Shown: positions 1 through 7,874 of the stretch, one piece after another
Layout of the letters: each line of letters starts with the position of its first letter
Position numbering within the stretch: the stretch's first letter is position 1
Assembly: GCA_003513895.1 (NCBI GenBank)
Contig: DOSU01000120.1
Coordinates: 1 to 22,913 of the forward strand
Origin: Rikenellaceae bacterium
GTDB taxonomy: Bacteria; Bacteroidota; Bacteroidia; Bacteroidales; UBA932
Direction: 5' to 3'
DNA length: 22,913 nt
Made by a program: the position numbers and the translations under genes
Notes under the pieces: model-generated
Seen by the model: only the letters and a program-made list of their open reading frames with translations
The model's database searches: none
Told to the model about the DNA's origin: nothing

Positions 1-150
1 AATATATACCGAATTTTTTGTTGCTTCGACAAAGGAAACATAGTCGTCCTTTTCAATGGATATCATAAGAAAACACAAAGAATTCCCAGGAAAGAGTTAG
101 AAAAGGCACAACAAATTTTGAGTGAATATTTTAACGAACAAAAAAATTGA
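1..150 (+). CDS. HigB/RelE-type toxin (Gp49-like), C-terminal part
   Basis: The frame open from base 1 to the TGA at 148-150 encodes 49 residues, the C-terminal half of a phage Gp49-like/HigB toxin (PF05973 type). The visible core runs YRIFCCFDKGNIVVLFNGYHKKTQ, written here only as two pieces: a YRIFCC strand followed by a LFNGYHKKTQ strand and the motif RIPRKELEKA, as in HigB mRNA interferases. The N-terminus lies outside the window. The family cleaves mRNA during translation and is neutralised by a HigA-type antitoxin. The antitoxin gene begins 5 bp downstream, giving the toxin-first order typical of higBA. The family call rests on motif recognition of a short fragment. Confidence 0.8.
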   Translation, partial: NIYRIFCCFDKGNIVVLFNGYHKKTQRIPRKELEKAQQILSEYFNEQKN

Positions 151-155
151 CAACA

Positions 156-458
156 ATGGAAATCACAAATAAAAACATCACGACTCTTTCTCAACATCTT
201 GACAAGATGTATGGAAAGATGGGCACTAAAAGTCGTACTGAATTTGAAATTAAAGCAAAATCATTTGCTATAGGCGTGCTCATAAAGGAAGAGCGAAAAC
301 AGGCAAAACTTACCCAGGAACAACTTGCTGAAAAGATTGGTGCTAAAAAGAGTTTTATATCAAGAATTGAAAACGGACACAGCGACATCCAACTTTCAAC
401 TCTCTATAAACTTATTGAGTTTGGGCTAGGACGAAAAATTAATCTTACTATTCAATAA
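156..458 (+). CDS. HigA-type antitoxin, XRE-family HTH regulator
   Basis: This 100-residue protein has a helix-turn-helix domain at about residues 43-90, with the recognisable core LTQEQLAEKIGAKKSFISRI followed by ENG, typical of XRE/Cro regulators. The N-terminal 40 residues are probably the toxin-contacting arm. I chose the ATG at 156. A TTG at 147 in the same frame would overlap the toxin stop codon and adds only three residues. HigA antitoxins bind the toxin and repress their own operon; the promoter would lie left of the window. The partner directly upstream is a HigB-like toxin. Intactness of the toxin cannot be judged from the fragment. Confidence 0.88.
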   Translation: MEITNKNITTLSQHLDKMYGKMGTKSRTEFEIKAKSFAIGVLIKEERKQAKLTQEQLAEKIGAKKSFISRIENGHSDIQLSTLYKLIEFGLGRKINLTIQ

Positions 459-896
459 AAGCTACATTTAATATTTGAATTCAGGAGATATTTCCTCAGA
501 ATTAGCTACATCAGCTACATAATATGTGAATGATGTAAATACATTCAGCAATTCTGTAAAGCATCAACTGGTTAAGCCTCTTACCTTAGTTACCGTCAAA
601 ATTTTTAATTAAAACTCAGCAAACTGTTAAAAACAAATGAATAATTTATTTAGAGGATTAATATCTGGATATGGAGCCCATAAATTAGGCGGTGGCTGTT
701 TAGGAACTATTGTTGTTTTTATAATTATCTGGCTTCTACTTGGACAATGTAGCTAGAAATTTCCGTGCAGTAAATTCAGATTAGATGTTGCAGTAATCGA
801 CAGATGAAATAATTTATTCTGGGATAATTCTTATAGGGTATATTAAGTTTTAACAGTCTTATTTATATTAATCTATTACCCTAAAAATTTTATCAG
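459..896. other. Mostly non-coding interval holding one micro-ORF
   Basis: Apart from the micro-ORF at 637-756 I see no gene. The octamer AGCTACAT occurs three times (460-467, 504-511, 513-520). A 7-bp inverted repeat, TAGGGTA at 834-840 and TACCCTA at 877-883, lies just before the next gene. Neither is strong enough to name as a regulatory site. No structured RNA is evident by eye. Confidence 0.5.
637..756 (+). CDS. 39-residue membrane micro-protein
   Basis: An ATG-to-TAG frame encodes 39 residues. The N-terminal half is polar and glycine-rich (SGYGAHKLGGGC) and the C-terminal half is one hydrophobic span (GTIVVFIIIWLLL) ending in GQCS. From memory, short Bacteroidota proteins with a YGAxKLGGGC block followed by one transmembrane helix recur in many genomes; I could not check this. 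No Shine-Dalgarno sequence is visible, which is usual in this phylum. No function is known to me. It stands alone between the antitoxin and the PPOX-like gene, both on the same strand. Confidence 0.6.
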   Translation: MNNLFRGLISGYGAHKLGGGCLGTIVVFIIIWLLLGQCS

Positions 897-1427
897 ATGA
901 AAAACAAAATCTTATTTATTAAATTAATTTGCTTTTTACTAGTTTCATTATCCGTTTCCTCTAACATGAATGCCCAAACCTCTTTCGACAGAGACAAAAT
1001 CATTCTCGCTGCACAAGAGCTAATTAATGAAACGCATTATTGTGCTCTGGTTACGGTTGACTCAACCGGACAGCCTCAGGTGAGAACAATGAATCCTTTT
1101 CCTGCAAACGATAAATTAATCACATGGTTCGGCACTTCAAGACATAGCCGAAAAGTTATAGAGATTATGAACAACCCAAAAGTGTCGGTATACTTCGCAA
1201 ATCATGAATCGGCAACGGGATATGTAAATATTACAGGAACTGCTGTTATTATTGACGATAAGGAGTTGTTGCTTAAAATGAAAAGAGAATATTGGGAGAG
1301 TATTCCAGACTGGCAATCAAATTTTGTCCTTATCAGAATAGTTCCAAAAACCATAGAGGTTATTAATTATAAGCATCGTATGTACAACGACCCAAAAACA
1401 TTTAAAGCTCCGACTATTATATTTTGA
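897..1427 (+). CDS. Exported pyridoxamine 5'-phosphate oxidase-fold protein
   Basis: This 176-residue protein begins with a clear signal peptide: a basic start, a hydrophobic core of about 15 residues, and a likely cleavage site after NMNAQ near residue 27. The mature part resembles the split-barrel flavin-binding PPOX family (general stress protein 26 type). Visible elements are CALVTVDSTGQPQVRTMNPF, then WFGTSRHSRKV, NPKVSVYFA and a YVNITGTA strand. Relatives bind FMN, F420 or haem, and cytosolic members have roles in redox or stress protection. Export makes the cofactor and substrate uncertain. The stop overlaps the long open frame that precedes the next gene, but that gene's real start is 130 bp downstream. 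Confidence 0.8.
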   Translation: MKNKILFIKLICFLLVSLSVSSNMNAQTSFDRDKIILAAQELINETHYCALVTVDSTGQPQVRTMNPFPANDKLITWFGTSRHSRKVIEIMNNPKVSVYFANHESATGYVNITGTAVIIDDKELLLKMKREYWESIPDWQSNFVLIRIVPKTIEVINYKHRMYNDPKTFKAPTIIF

Positions 1428-1435
1428 ACTGCTCA

Positions 1436-1472
1436 ACCCCTGGGGTCATTTGGTACCAAACTACCCAGGGGT
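1436..1472. repeat. Inverted repeat with 9-bp arms and a palindromic centre
   Basis: ACCCCTGGG at 1436-1444 pairs perfectly with CCCAGGGGT at 1464-1472. The interval between them contains a perfect 12-bp palindrome, TTTGGTACCAAA, at 1449-1460. The element starts 8 bp after the stop of the PPOX-like gene. There is no T-run after it on either strand, so it is not a standard terminator. It is GC-rich compared with its surroundings. It could be a dispersed repeat (REP or MITE-like), an mRNA 3'-end stabilising hairpin, or a protein-binding site. Confidence 0.7.
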
Positions 1473-1520
1473 GCACCAACAGGGTAAGGCAAAAAAGATA
1501 CAGAAAACTGAGAGAATTCA

Positions 1521-1528
1521 TATATTTG
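1521..1528 (+). promoter_or_regulatory. Candidate -7 promoter box of the hydrolase gene
   Basis: TATATTTG matches the Bacteroidota -7 consensus TAnnTTTG exactly and lies 30 bp upstream of the ATG at 1559. No TTTG-like -33 box is visible at the expected distance, so the call rests on one element. Confidence 0.4.
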
Positions 1529-1558
1529 TTTAATAACTCACCCTTCAAAGCCTTAAAT

Positions 1559-2662
1559 ATGAAAAACTCTTCCAAAATTTTCTCTCTGGCAGGTTGTTTT
1601 GCCTTGATCTTATCTTTTTACATGTCTTCTCCGGTTTGTGCTCAGAACAAAGATTCTCTTATCCTAAAAGAGATTGCTTCTCTTAAACGAATGGTTGAAA
1701 ACAGCGATCACACTTATGATATGATAATCAAAAAGGTTGATGACCTCATGTGGCGGGAGATGCTTGGAGATGTTGCATTCGTAGATAAAGTGAGACTTGC
1801 CGGTCCTCCAAGATGGAAGGCTAAGAAGAAAGATGACAAGTTTGCCGCAAATCCGCTTCAGTTTTACACCTATGTTTTTATTCCTAAAAATATAAATACT
1901 GCTAAGAAATATCCGCTGATAGTTCTTCCACACAGCGGCGTTCATGCCGATTTCTCAACCTATTATGCTCATATCGTCCGGGAACTTATTACTCAGGGAT
2001 ACATAGTAGTATCCGCTGAATACAGGGGCAGTACCGGATACGGCAAAGAGACCTTCGACAATATCGACTATGGCGGTCTTGAAAATGAAGATGTCCTTAC
2101 AAGCAGAGACTACATGGTAGAGAACTACAGTTTTGTTGACAAGGAAAATATCGGAATTATCGGATGGAGTCATGGCGGGATGATTTCACTGATGAATATT
2201 TTACGATATCCCGACAAATACAAATGCGCATTTGCAGGAGTGCCGGTAAGCGACCTTGAAAACAGGCTGGCATCACATGATTCCAGTTATAGAAAAATCT
2301 TTTCAGATGCAAACCATATTGGACAAACTATAAAAGAAAATCCTGCTGAGTACGAAAGACGCTCCCCTTCTACTTATGCGAAAGATCTGCGCAAACCACT
2401 TCTTATCCACACAAATACCATCGACAATGACGTTTATGTAGAAGAGGTTCTCCTTATGATCGATTCTCTTAAGGCACACAATAAAAAATTTGAATACAAG
2501 GTTTTTGAGAAAGCACCCGGCGGACACGGTTTCGACAGGATTGATTCAAAGGAAGCAACAGATGTGAGATATACAATCTATAAATTTCTTGAACAGTATC
2601 TTAAACCCTCAAATCCATTTAAATCTCTGGCCCATATGAGGCAGGCTGCTTATAATTTCTAA
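1559..2662 (+). CDS. Exported S9-like serine peptidase/alpha-beta hydrolase
   Basis: This is a 367-residue protein with a signal peptide ending near residue 29 (SSPVCAQ). The frame is open back to 1424, but only the ATG at 1559 places the signal peptide at the N-terminus. The catalytic domain is of prolyl oligopeptidase type (peptidase family S9). The nucleophile Ser204 sits in GWSHGG (202-207), the likely acid is Asp289 in HTNTIDNDV, and His323 lies in GGHGF. The block VVSAEYRGSTGYG is typical of S9 enzymes. There is no room for the N-terminal beta-propeller of full-size S9 peptidases (around 600-700 residues), so substrate gating must differ. It may cleave peptides or esters in the periplasm; specificity cannot be read from the sequence. 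Confidence 0.85.
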   Translation: MKNSSKIFSLAGCFALILSFYMSSPVCAQNKDSLILKEIASLKRMVENSDHTYDMIIKKVDDLMWREMLGDVAFVDKVRLAGPPRWKAKKKDDKFAANPLQFYTYVFIPKNINTAKKYPLIVLPHSGVHADFSTYYAHIVRELITQGYIVVSAEYRGSTGYGKETFDNIDYGGLENEDVLTSRDYMVENYSFVDKENIGIIGWSHGGMISLMNILRYPDKYKCAFAGVPVSDLENRLASHDSSYRKIFSDANHIGQTIKENPAEYERRSPSTYAKDLRKPLLIHTNTIDNDVYVEEVLLMIDSLKAHNKKFEYKVFEKAPGGHGFDRIDSKEATDVRYTIYKFLEQYLKPSNPFKSLAHMRQAAYNF

Positions 2663-2687
2663 TTATTTAAGACCAATTCGTAAGTTT

Positions 2688-2721
2688 ATTGCCGTTTTTT
2701 TTAAGAATATGACTATTTTTG
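2688..2721 (+). promoter_or_regulatory. Candidate Bacteroidota-type promoter of nhaD
   Basis: A -7 box TATTTTTG at 2714-2721 matches TAnnTTTG exactly. A TATTG at 2687-2691 lies 22 bp upstream as a weak -33 box. Transcription would start about 30 bp before the ATG at 2756. Confidence 0.5.
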
Positions 2722-2755
2722 CCTTCTAAATTTAAAATTCTGTGGTTTGGAGATA

Positions 2756-4165
2756 ATGGTGTTGGTGTTCATTCTTGGCTATTTTTTAATAGCTGTTGAA
2801 CATAAAATAAAGGTTGACAAAGCTGCAATCGCCCTTTTAACAGGCGGGTTACTTTGGGTCCTCTATATTCTCCTCTCTCCCCTTACGGTTACAGAAGTTT
2901 TCCCTGTTCATTTTAAGGAATTTATCCACAACAATCATGATATAAGTGCTCTCTCCCTAATAGAGCAATGCCGTAAATATATTGTAGATGTTCACATTAT
3001 AGAGAGCTTGGGAGAAATTTCCGAAACTCTGTTCTTCCTTCTTGGTGCAATGACAATTGTAGAGCTAATTGATGTTCATGGAGGTTTTTCAATAATTACT
3101 AACAGAATTACTACAAAAGAGAAGAGAAAACTTCTTGTCATTATTTCATTTATTACCTTTTTCATGTCTGCCGTTCTGGACAATCTTACAACTTCAATAG
3201 TAATGGTTATGCTTTTGCGAAAGATAATACCCAACTATAAAGAGAGATGGATATTTGCCAGTATGATAATTATTGCAGCAAACAGCGGCGGAGCATGGTC
3301 TCCTATTGGAGATGTAACAACAATAATGCTTTGGGTAGACGGAAAAATCAGTTCTGTTCCGCTGATTACTCAGCTCTTTGTTCCTAGTCTTATTTCAATG
3401 ATTGTCCCCCTCGGGATTGCTACCAGAATGGTGAAAGGAGTAATCACAACATCAACAAAATACGCATCTTCTGTACATAATCCCACACATGCTCTGACAG
3501 ACAGAGAGAGAACAACCCTTTTTATAACAGGAGTTCTTGCCCTTGTCTATGTCCCTGTATTTAAATATTTCACTCACCTCCCTCCATTTGTTGGTGTACT
3601 CATTGGACTAAGTATAGTCTGGATTTATACAGAATACCTCTATCAAAAGAAGCCCAATATAACTGAAGATGTAAAACACAGGGTTACAAGGGTATTGAGA
3701 AGAATTGACACTGCAACAATACTGTTTTTCCTCGGAATCCTTCTTGCAGTTGGAGCCCTTCAGGGTACAGGAGTTCTAAATATTGCCGGTCAGTTTTTGA
3801 ACGAGAAGGTTCATGATATCTATATAATCAATATCATCATAGGAGTTCTCTCCTCAATTGTAGATAACGTTCCAATAGTTGCTGTTGCAATGGGAATGTA
3901 TCCAGTAGTTGATCCATCGACCCTGGCAACCATTGCCAATCCTGAATTTATGCAATCATTTGTTCAGGATGGGAATTTCTGGCTGTTTCTGGCATATTGT
4001 GCAGGAGTAGGCGGAAGCATACTTTTAATTGGATCAGTTTCCGGCGTAGTGGTCATGGGTATTGAAAAAATCCGTTTTAACTGGTACCTTAAGAACATCT
4101 CTCTGCTTGCTTTGGCTGGTTACCTTGCAGGTGCGTTGTCATTTATTCTCATTGACATTCTTTAA
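2756..4165 (+). CDS. nhaD: Na+/H+ antiporter, NhaD family
   Basis: This 469-residue protein consists almost entirely of hydrophobic helices, as expected of the NhaD family in the ion-transporter superfamily. It exchanges cytoplasmic Na+ (or Li+) for external protons at the inner membrane. Characteristic blocks are ELIDVHGGFSIITNRI, the FFMSAVLDNLTTSIVMVML re-entrant segment, ANSGGAWSPIGDVTTIML, and the second-half counterpart SIVDNVPIVAVAMGMYP. The two polar re-entrant segments (LDNLTT and VDNVPI) mark the inverted-repeat fold. I took the ATG at 2756; a TTG at 2747 in the same frame is possible. It appears monocistronic: it has its own promoter candidate and a 64-bp gap follows. Confidence 0.92.
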   Translation: MVLVFILGYFLIAVEHKIKVDKAAIALLTGGLLWVLYILLSPLTVTEVFPVHFKEFIHNNHDISALSLIEQCRKYIVDVHIIESLGEISETLFFLLGAMTIVELIDVHGGFSIITNRITTKEKRKLLVIISFITFFMSAVLDNLTTSIVMVMLLRKIIPNYKERWIFASMIIIAANSGGAWSPIGDVTTIMLWVDGKISSVPLITQLFVPSLISMIVPLGIATRMVKGVITTSTKYASSVHNPTHALTDRERTTLFITGVLALVYVPVFKYFTHLPPFVGVLIGLSIVWIYTEYLYQKKPNITEDVKHRVTRVLRRIDTATILFFLGILLAVGALQGTGVLNIAGQFLNEKVHDIYIINIIIGVLSSIVDNVPIVAVAMGMYPVVDPSTLATIANPEFMQSFVQDGNFWLFLAYCAGVGGSILLIGSVSGVVVMGIEKIRFNWYLKNISLLALAGYLAGALSFILIDIL

Positions 4166-4203
4166 CATCACTTTTTTTTCGATTGGATTAAAAATGAGTT
4201 AAC

Positions 4204-4228
4204 TTTATTGCATAAATAATGCAGTAAA
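4204..4228. promoter_or_regulatory. 25-bp dyad next to the start codon: operator or RNA hairpin
   Basis: TTTATTGCAT at 4204-4213 and ATGCAGTAAA at 4219-4228 form 10-bp arms around AAATA, with a single mismatch that becomes a U-G pair in RNA. The element ends one base before the ATG at 4230. A partial -7 match, TAACTTTA, overlaps its left edge at 4200-4207. The position fits a repressor operator or a hairpin that occludes translation initiation of the first gene of the long run. Confidence 0.55.
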
Positions 4229-4229
4229 A

Positions 4230-5600
4230 ATGAAATCAAAGATTCTGACAATTCTGGCAATTTTGATTCTAAATCAGCTGAATGCACAGTCTCTTTTTAC
4301 AGATACTCAACCCGATTCTTCATCTGTAACTGATAATGTAATGTCGCGCAAAACAGAGATTAACGGTTTTGTAAGAGGTTCCTTTTACGGTGGTTCAAAA
4401 AATTATGACCTCACTTCTGTTTTTGCTCAGTTTGCACTTAAAGCCAGGTATAAAAGCAAACATACTATCCTTCACTCGGAAATATGGTTTCGTGGAGGCA
4501 TGAAGTTCGGAGAGTATTACAACAAACTCGATATAGTTGAAGCATATGCCGGATATATATCGGATAAATTTGATTTTCTTGCAGGTAATCAGATTGTTAA
4601 ATGGGGAAGAACGGATGGGTTTAGCCCAACAAACAATATCAACGCAAAAGACTATTTTTTCTTCACTTCCGACCCCGACGATCAGGTTCTTTCAAATTTT
4701 ATGGTGCGGGCAAAATACAGGATTAATCCGGAAATTGACATCGATTTAATTGGAATTCCTTATTACAATCCGTCGAACTACCGTTTCGATCTTTTCGCGC
4801 TTGGCGAATATGCTTCATTTGTTGACCCTACCCTGCCCGATGGGAAGTTCAAAAGCGGCGCTGTTGCCGCAAAACTAAATTTTGAGTTGTCGAAGATTGG
4901 GTTTTCGCTCTCCTATTTTCGGGGATATGACCCATTTCATGGTTTCAATGTTAAGACAATTAATCTTGACGTTACAAATCCAAATCCTTCTCCTGAAATT
5001 TTATACACTTCAACATCATATCACAAACAGACATTCGGTGCCGATTTTGCAATTCCTGCAGGAAACTGGATTTTAAGGGGAGAATTTGCATACAATCATA
5101 CAAAGGGGTCCAATATGTTTATGTTTATAGCAGCTCCTGATATAAGTTATGTAGCAGCCTTTGAAAAGGATTTCGGAGGGTATCTTGCGATATTTCAATA
5201 TATCGGCAAATATGTTCCAAACTTCAAACCGCTTATAGAACCTGTTTTAGAGAATCCCGAAAACCCGATGTCTCAATTGCTGTATTTGCAAAACATGGTT
5301 TACTATCAAAGCACTCTGTTCAACAGGAAAATTTTCAACCAGCAGAAAAATACAAATCATGCCCTTTCTCTAACAGTAAGAAAAAGCTTAGCATACGAAA
5401 CCATAACCGGAGAACTAACCGGATATTACAACATCACCTCAAAAGAGTACATGATAAGACCAAAGGTGAGCTGGAATGCTACAGACAATCTATCTTTCAG
5501 CCTGGGCGGGTCATACATGCACGGGCCGGCAGAATCTCTTTTCAATTACTCCGCACCGGTTATGAACGGATTCTTTCTTGAAATAAAAGCCTCATTTTAA
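4230..5600 (+). CDS. Outer-membrane beta-barrel, DUF1302-like, of an RND lipid-export module
   Basis: This 456-residue protein has a signal peptide cleaved near residue 19 (LNQLNAQ). The mature chain alternates polar and hydrophobic residues, is rich in aromatic and glycine residues, and ends in a terminal aromatic (FLEIKASF), as outer-membrane barrels do. The block FLAGNQIVKWGRTDGFSPTN followed by NINAKDY resembles the 'GKQ-V-WG-SD-F-PTN-NP-D' signature I know from DUF1302 barrels, which cluster with MMPL transporters and LolA-like/DUF1329 proteins in Proteobacteria. The RND gene follows after 12 bp. Its role is inferred as the outer-membrane receptor or exit of that system; the cargo is unknown. 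The family name is by resemblance only. Confidence 0.7.
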   Translation: MKSKILTILAILILNQLNAQSLFTDTQPDSSSVTDNVMSRKTEINGFVRGSFYGGSKNYDLTSVFAQFALKARYKSKHTILHSEIWFRGGMKFGEYYNKLDIVEAYAGYISDKFDFLAGNQIVKWGRTDGFSPTNNINAKDYFFFTSDPDDQVLSNFMVRAKYRINPEIDIDLIGIPYYNPSNYRFDLFALGEYASFVDPTLPDGKFKSGAVAAKLNFELSKIGFSLSYFRGYDPFHGFNVKTINLDVTNPNPSPEILYTSTSYHKQTFGADFAIPAGNWILRGEFAYNHTKGSNMFMFIAAPDISYVAAFEKDFGGYLAIFQYIGKYVPNFKPLIEPVLENPENPMSQLLYLQNMVYYQSTLFNRKIFNQQKNTNHALSLTVRKSLAYETITGELTGYYNITSKEYMIRPKVSWNATDNLSFSLGGSYMHGPAESLFNYSAPVMNGFFLEIKASF

Positions 5601-5612
5601 TTATCAATAAAC

Positions 5613-7871
5613 ATGGATAAAAACATTGGATTAATCAGATACAGGTGGGTTATAATTATTGCAACAGTACTCCTTACTGCAGCAAGTCTCATTCCTTTAT
5701 TAACCATTAAGGTCAATCCCGATCTTGAGTCTTATTTGCCAGACAAGATGCAGTCAAAAATGAATAATGACCGGATTGGGGAAGTTTTTGGCACATCTGA
5801 ACCTGTTATCCTGATATTTGAAACCGATGATATATTAAACTCTTCCACTCTTGAAAGAATTGACAAGCTCACAAACGAGTTTGGAAAGATGAGCGAATTT
5901 GCCTCGGTAATTTCACTGTATACTACAAAAGATATCCGCTCGGAGAACGGATCAATGATAGTGAATCCTGTTGTTAAGGCTATTCCTCAAACTCTTGAAA
6001 AAAAAGAGATTTTGAGGGGAGAGATTAAAAAAAATGACATTGCATATAAACTGCTGGTTTCTGAAGATTTCAAATACACCCTTCTTTTGCTTAACTCAAA
6101 CAAGAGCATCAAGGATAAGCAACTCATCGAGTTAATCTATAAGAAGCTTGATGAATTTCCGGGAAACGAAAAAGTCTATTTGAATGGGCAGCCATATCTG
6201 AGAAGCGAGGCAAACGATAAAATAAGCAGGGACATAATGATACTGCTTCCGATAGGACTTTTGATTATGCTGCTTTTCTTCTGGGTTTCGTTCAGAGAAC
6301 TAAAAGGGGTACTTCTGCCATTTTCCGTTGTTTTAATATCAATAATTGTCTCAATGGCTCTCATTCCTCTTTTCGGTTGGGAACTGAGTATTATTGGCAT
6401 CCTTATTCCAATTATGATGCTGGCAATAGCCAATAATTACGGAGTTCACTTTATAGCCAGGTATCAGGAATTGAACGCTCTGGACCCCGATATTTCAATG
6501 AAAGAGATTGTAACCGAAGCCATAGCTTATTTAAAAAAACCTGTATTACTCTGCGGGCTTACGACTATTGTTGGAATACTCGGGCTTATTGTGCACATAC
6601 TTTTGCCGGCAAGCCAGATGGGTGTGGTATCTTCAATTGGTATTGCAATTGCACTTGTTTTGAGCTTAACTTTTATTCCTGCAGTTCTTTCTGTTATGAA
6701 AAAAGGTAAAGTTCATTTTGATATTGAAGGGGAGAATAAGAGTAAAATTGCTCATGTTCTGGATGTGGCAGGGAATTATGCAACAAAATATCCCGGTAGA
6801 ATTATATTGTTTTTCTTTGTATTCATAGTTATCACATTGGCCGGTCTTTTTAATTTTAAGGCTGCATCGGATTTCAATAATATTTTGCCTCAAAAGCATT
6901 CGTACAACCAAAGCATAAACATTACCAACAATGCATTTGGAGGCAGTAAAATTATAAACATTATGTTTGAAGGGGATATAAAAGACCCTGTTATCCTGAA
7001 TAAAATGTTGAAATATGAGGAGGAACTGGAAAAAATCGCAGGTGTTGGCAGTGTCACCTCAATTGCAACTTTGATACGCAAGATGAGTACAGCTCTTAAT
7101 GATTCTTCCGATTTAGGATATAACAGCATTCCCGAAACAAGAGATGGTGTTGCTCAATATATTGAGCTGTATTCTATGAATGGCGATCCTTCCGATTTTG
7201 AAAACTTTGTAGATTTCGACTATACAAAAGCAATAATGTCAATTCAATGCAACTACGAAAAACTGAGTGAAGCAGAACTGATCTTAAGTAAAATTAAGGA
7301 ACTCACAAAGGACGATCCGGGAACAGTCATTGGCGGCTACTCACTTGTGGAAAAAGAGATGAGTGAAGCTGTTGTTACCGGACAGTATTACTCTCTTATT
7401 TTTGCATTTTTTGCAATTATGATTCTGCTCGCATTAATATTTAGAAGCGCTGCTGCCGGACTTATTGGTTCCATCCCTTTGCTTTATTCTGTATTTTGTA
7501 CTTTCGGTCTCATGGGCTGGCTGGGCATAGAGCTAAACATCATTACGGCACTTCTCTCTTCAATTTCCATTGGACTTGGTGTCGACTTTACAATACACAT
7601 ATTCTGGAGGGTAAGAAGTGAACTGTCTCTTGGAGTGAGTTATGCTGCTGCATTTCAGACAGCAATCCGAACTACCGGCCGGGGCATTACAATTAATGCT
7701 GTTTCTGTAATGCTTGGTTTTTCTGTACTGTCCCTTTCTGCCTTTCCTCTCATAAAGTCATTTGCCCTGCTCATAATACTTTCGCTAATGTTTTGTTTGT
7801 TTTCGGCACTTATGCTCATTCCGGCAATTTGCATTATATTTAAACCAAGATTTTTGAATAAAAAACAATAA
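5613..7871 (+). CDS. RND-superfamily (MMPL/HpnN-like) transporter
   Basis: At 752 residues this has the duplicated RND layout: one membrane helix (about 11-31), a periplasmic domain (to about 208), five helices (about 209-360), then the same order again from about 393. It belongs with the compact MMPL/HpnN-type exporters (COG1033-like), not the roughly 1000-residue AcrB pumps. The second-half helix carries the classic SIGLGVDFTIHI motif with Asp658. The equivalent first-half segment reads AIANNYGVHF, with Asn275 where that Asp would be. Relatives move hydrophobic lipids between the inner membrane and the periplasm using the proton gradient. It lies between a barrel gene (12 bp upstream) and a LolA-like gene (3 bp downstream), which suggests a tripartite envelope system. 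Confidence 0.88.
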   Translation: MDKNIGLIRYRWVIIIATVLLTAASLIPLLTIKVNPDLESYLPDKMQSKMNNDRIGEVFGTSEPVILIFETDDILNSSTLERIDKLTNEFGKMSEFASVISLYTTKDIRSENGSMIVNPVVKAIPQTLEKKEILRGEIKKNDIAYKLLVSEDFKYTLLLLNSNKSIKDKQLIELIYKKLDEFPGNEKVYLNGQPYLRSEANDKISRDIMILLPIGLLIMLLFFWVSFRELKGVLLPFSVVLISIIVSMALIPLFGWELSIIGILIPIMMLAIANNYGVHFIARYQELNALDPDISMKEIVTEAIAYLKKPVLLCGLTTIVGILGLIVHILLPASQMGVVSSIGIAIALVLSLTFIPAVLSVMKKGKVHFDIEGENKSKIAHVLDVAGNYATKYPGRIILFFFVFIVITLAGLFNFKAASDFNNILPQKHSYNQSINITNNAFGGSKIINIMFEGDIKDPVILNKMLKYEEELEKIAGVGSVTSIATLIRKMSTALNDSSDLGYNSIPETRDGVAQYIELYSMNGDPSDFENFVDFDYTKAIMSIQCNYEKLSEAELILSKIKELTKDDPGTVIGGYSLVEKEMSEAVVTGQYYSLIFAFFAIMILLALIFRSAAAGLIGSIPLLYSVFCTFGLMGWLGIELNIITALLSSISIGLGVDFTIHIFWRVRSELSLGVSYAAAFQTAIRTTGRGITINAVSVMLGFSVLSLSAFPLIKSFALLIILSLMFCLFSALMLIPAICIIFKPRFLNKKQ

Positions 7872-7874
7872 TTT

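Noticed and set aside
1..458. Genomic island boundary suggested by the toxin-antitoxin pair
   Set aside because: No integrase, attachment repeat, tRNA or composition change is visible, and the pair is cut by the window edge.
460..520. Three copies of AGCTACAT as a possible iteron or operator set
   Set aside because: The octamers are short, unevenly spaced and sit in AT-rich DNA without a replication or regulator gene that would use them.
1424..1558. N-terminal extension of the S9-like hydrolase frame
   Set aside because: It covers the inverted repeat and promoter box, its residues look non-coding, and the ATG at 1559 begins a clean signal peptide.
4160..4185. T-run after nhaD as an intrinsic terminator
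   Set aside because: The eight-T run has no hairpin stem before it.
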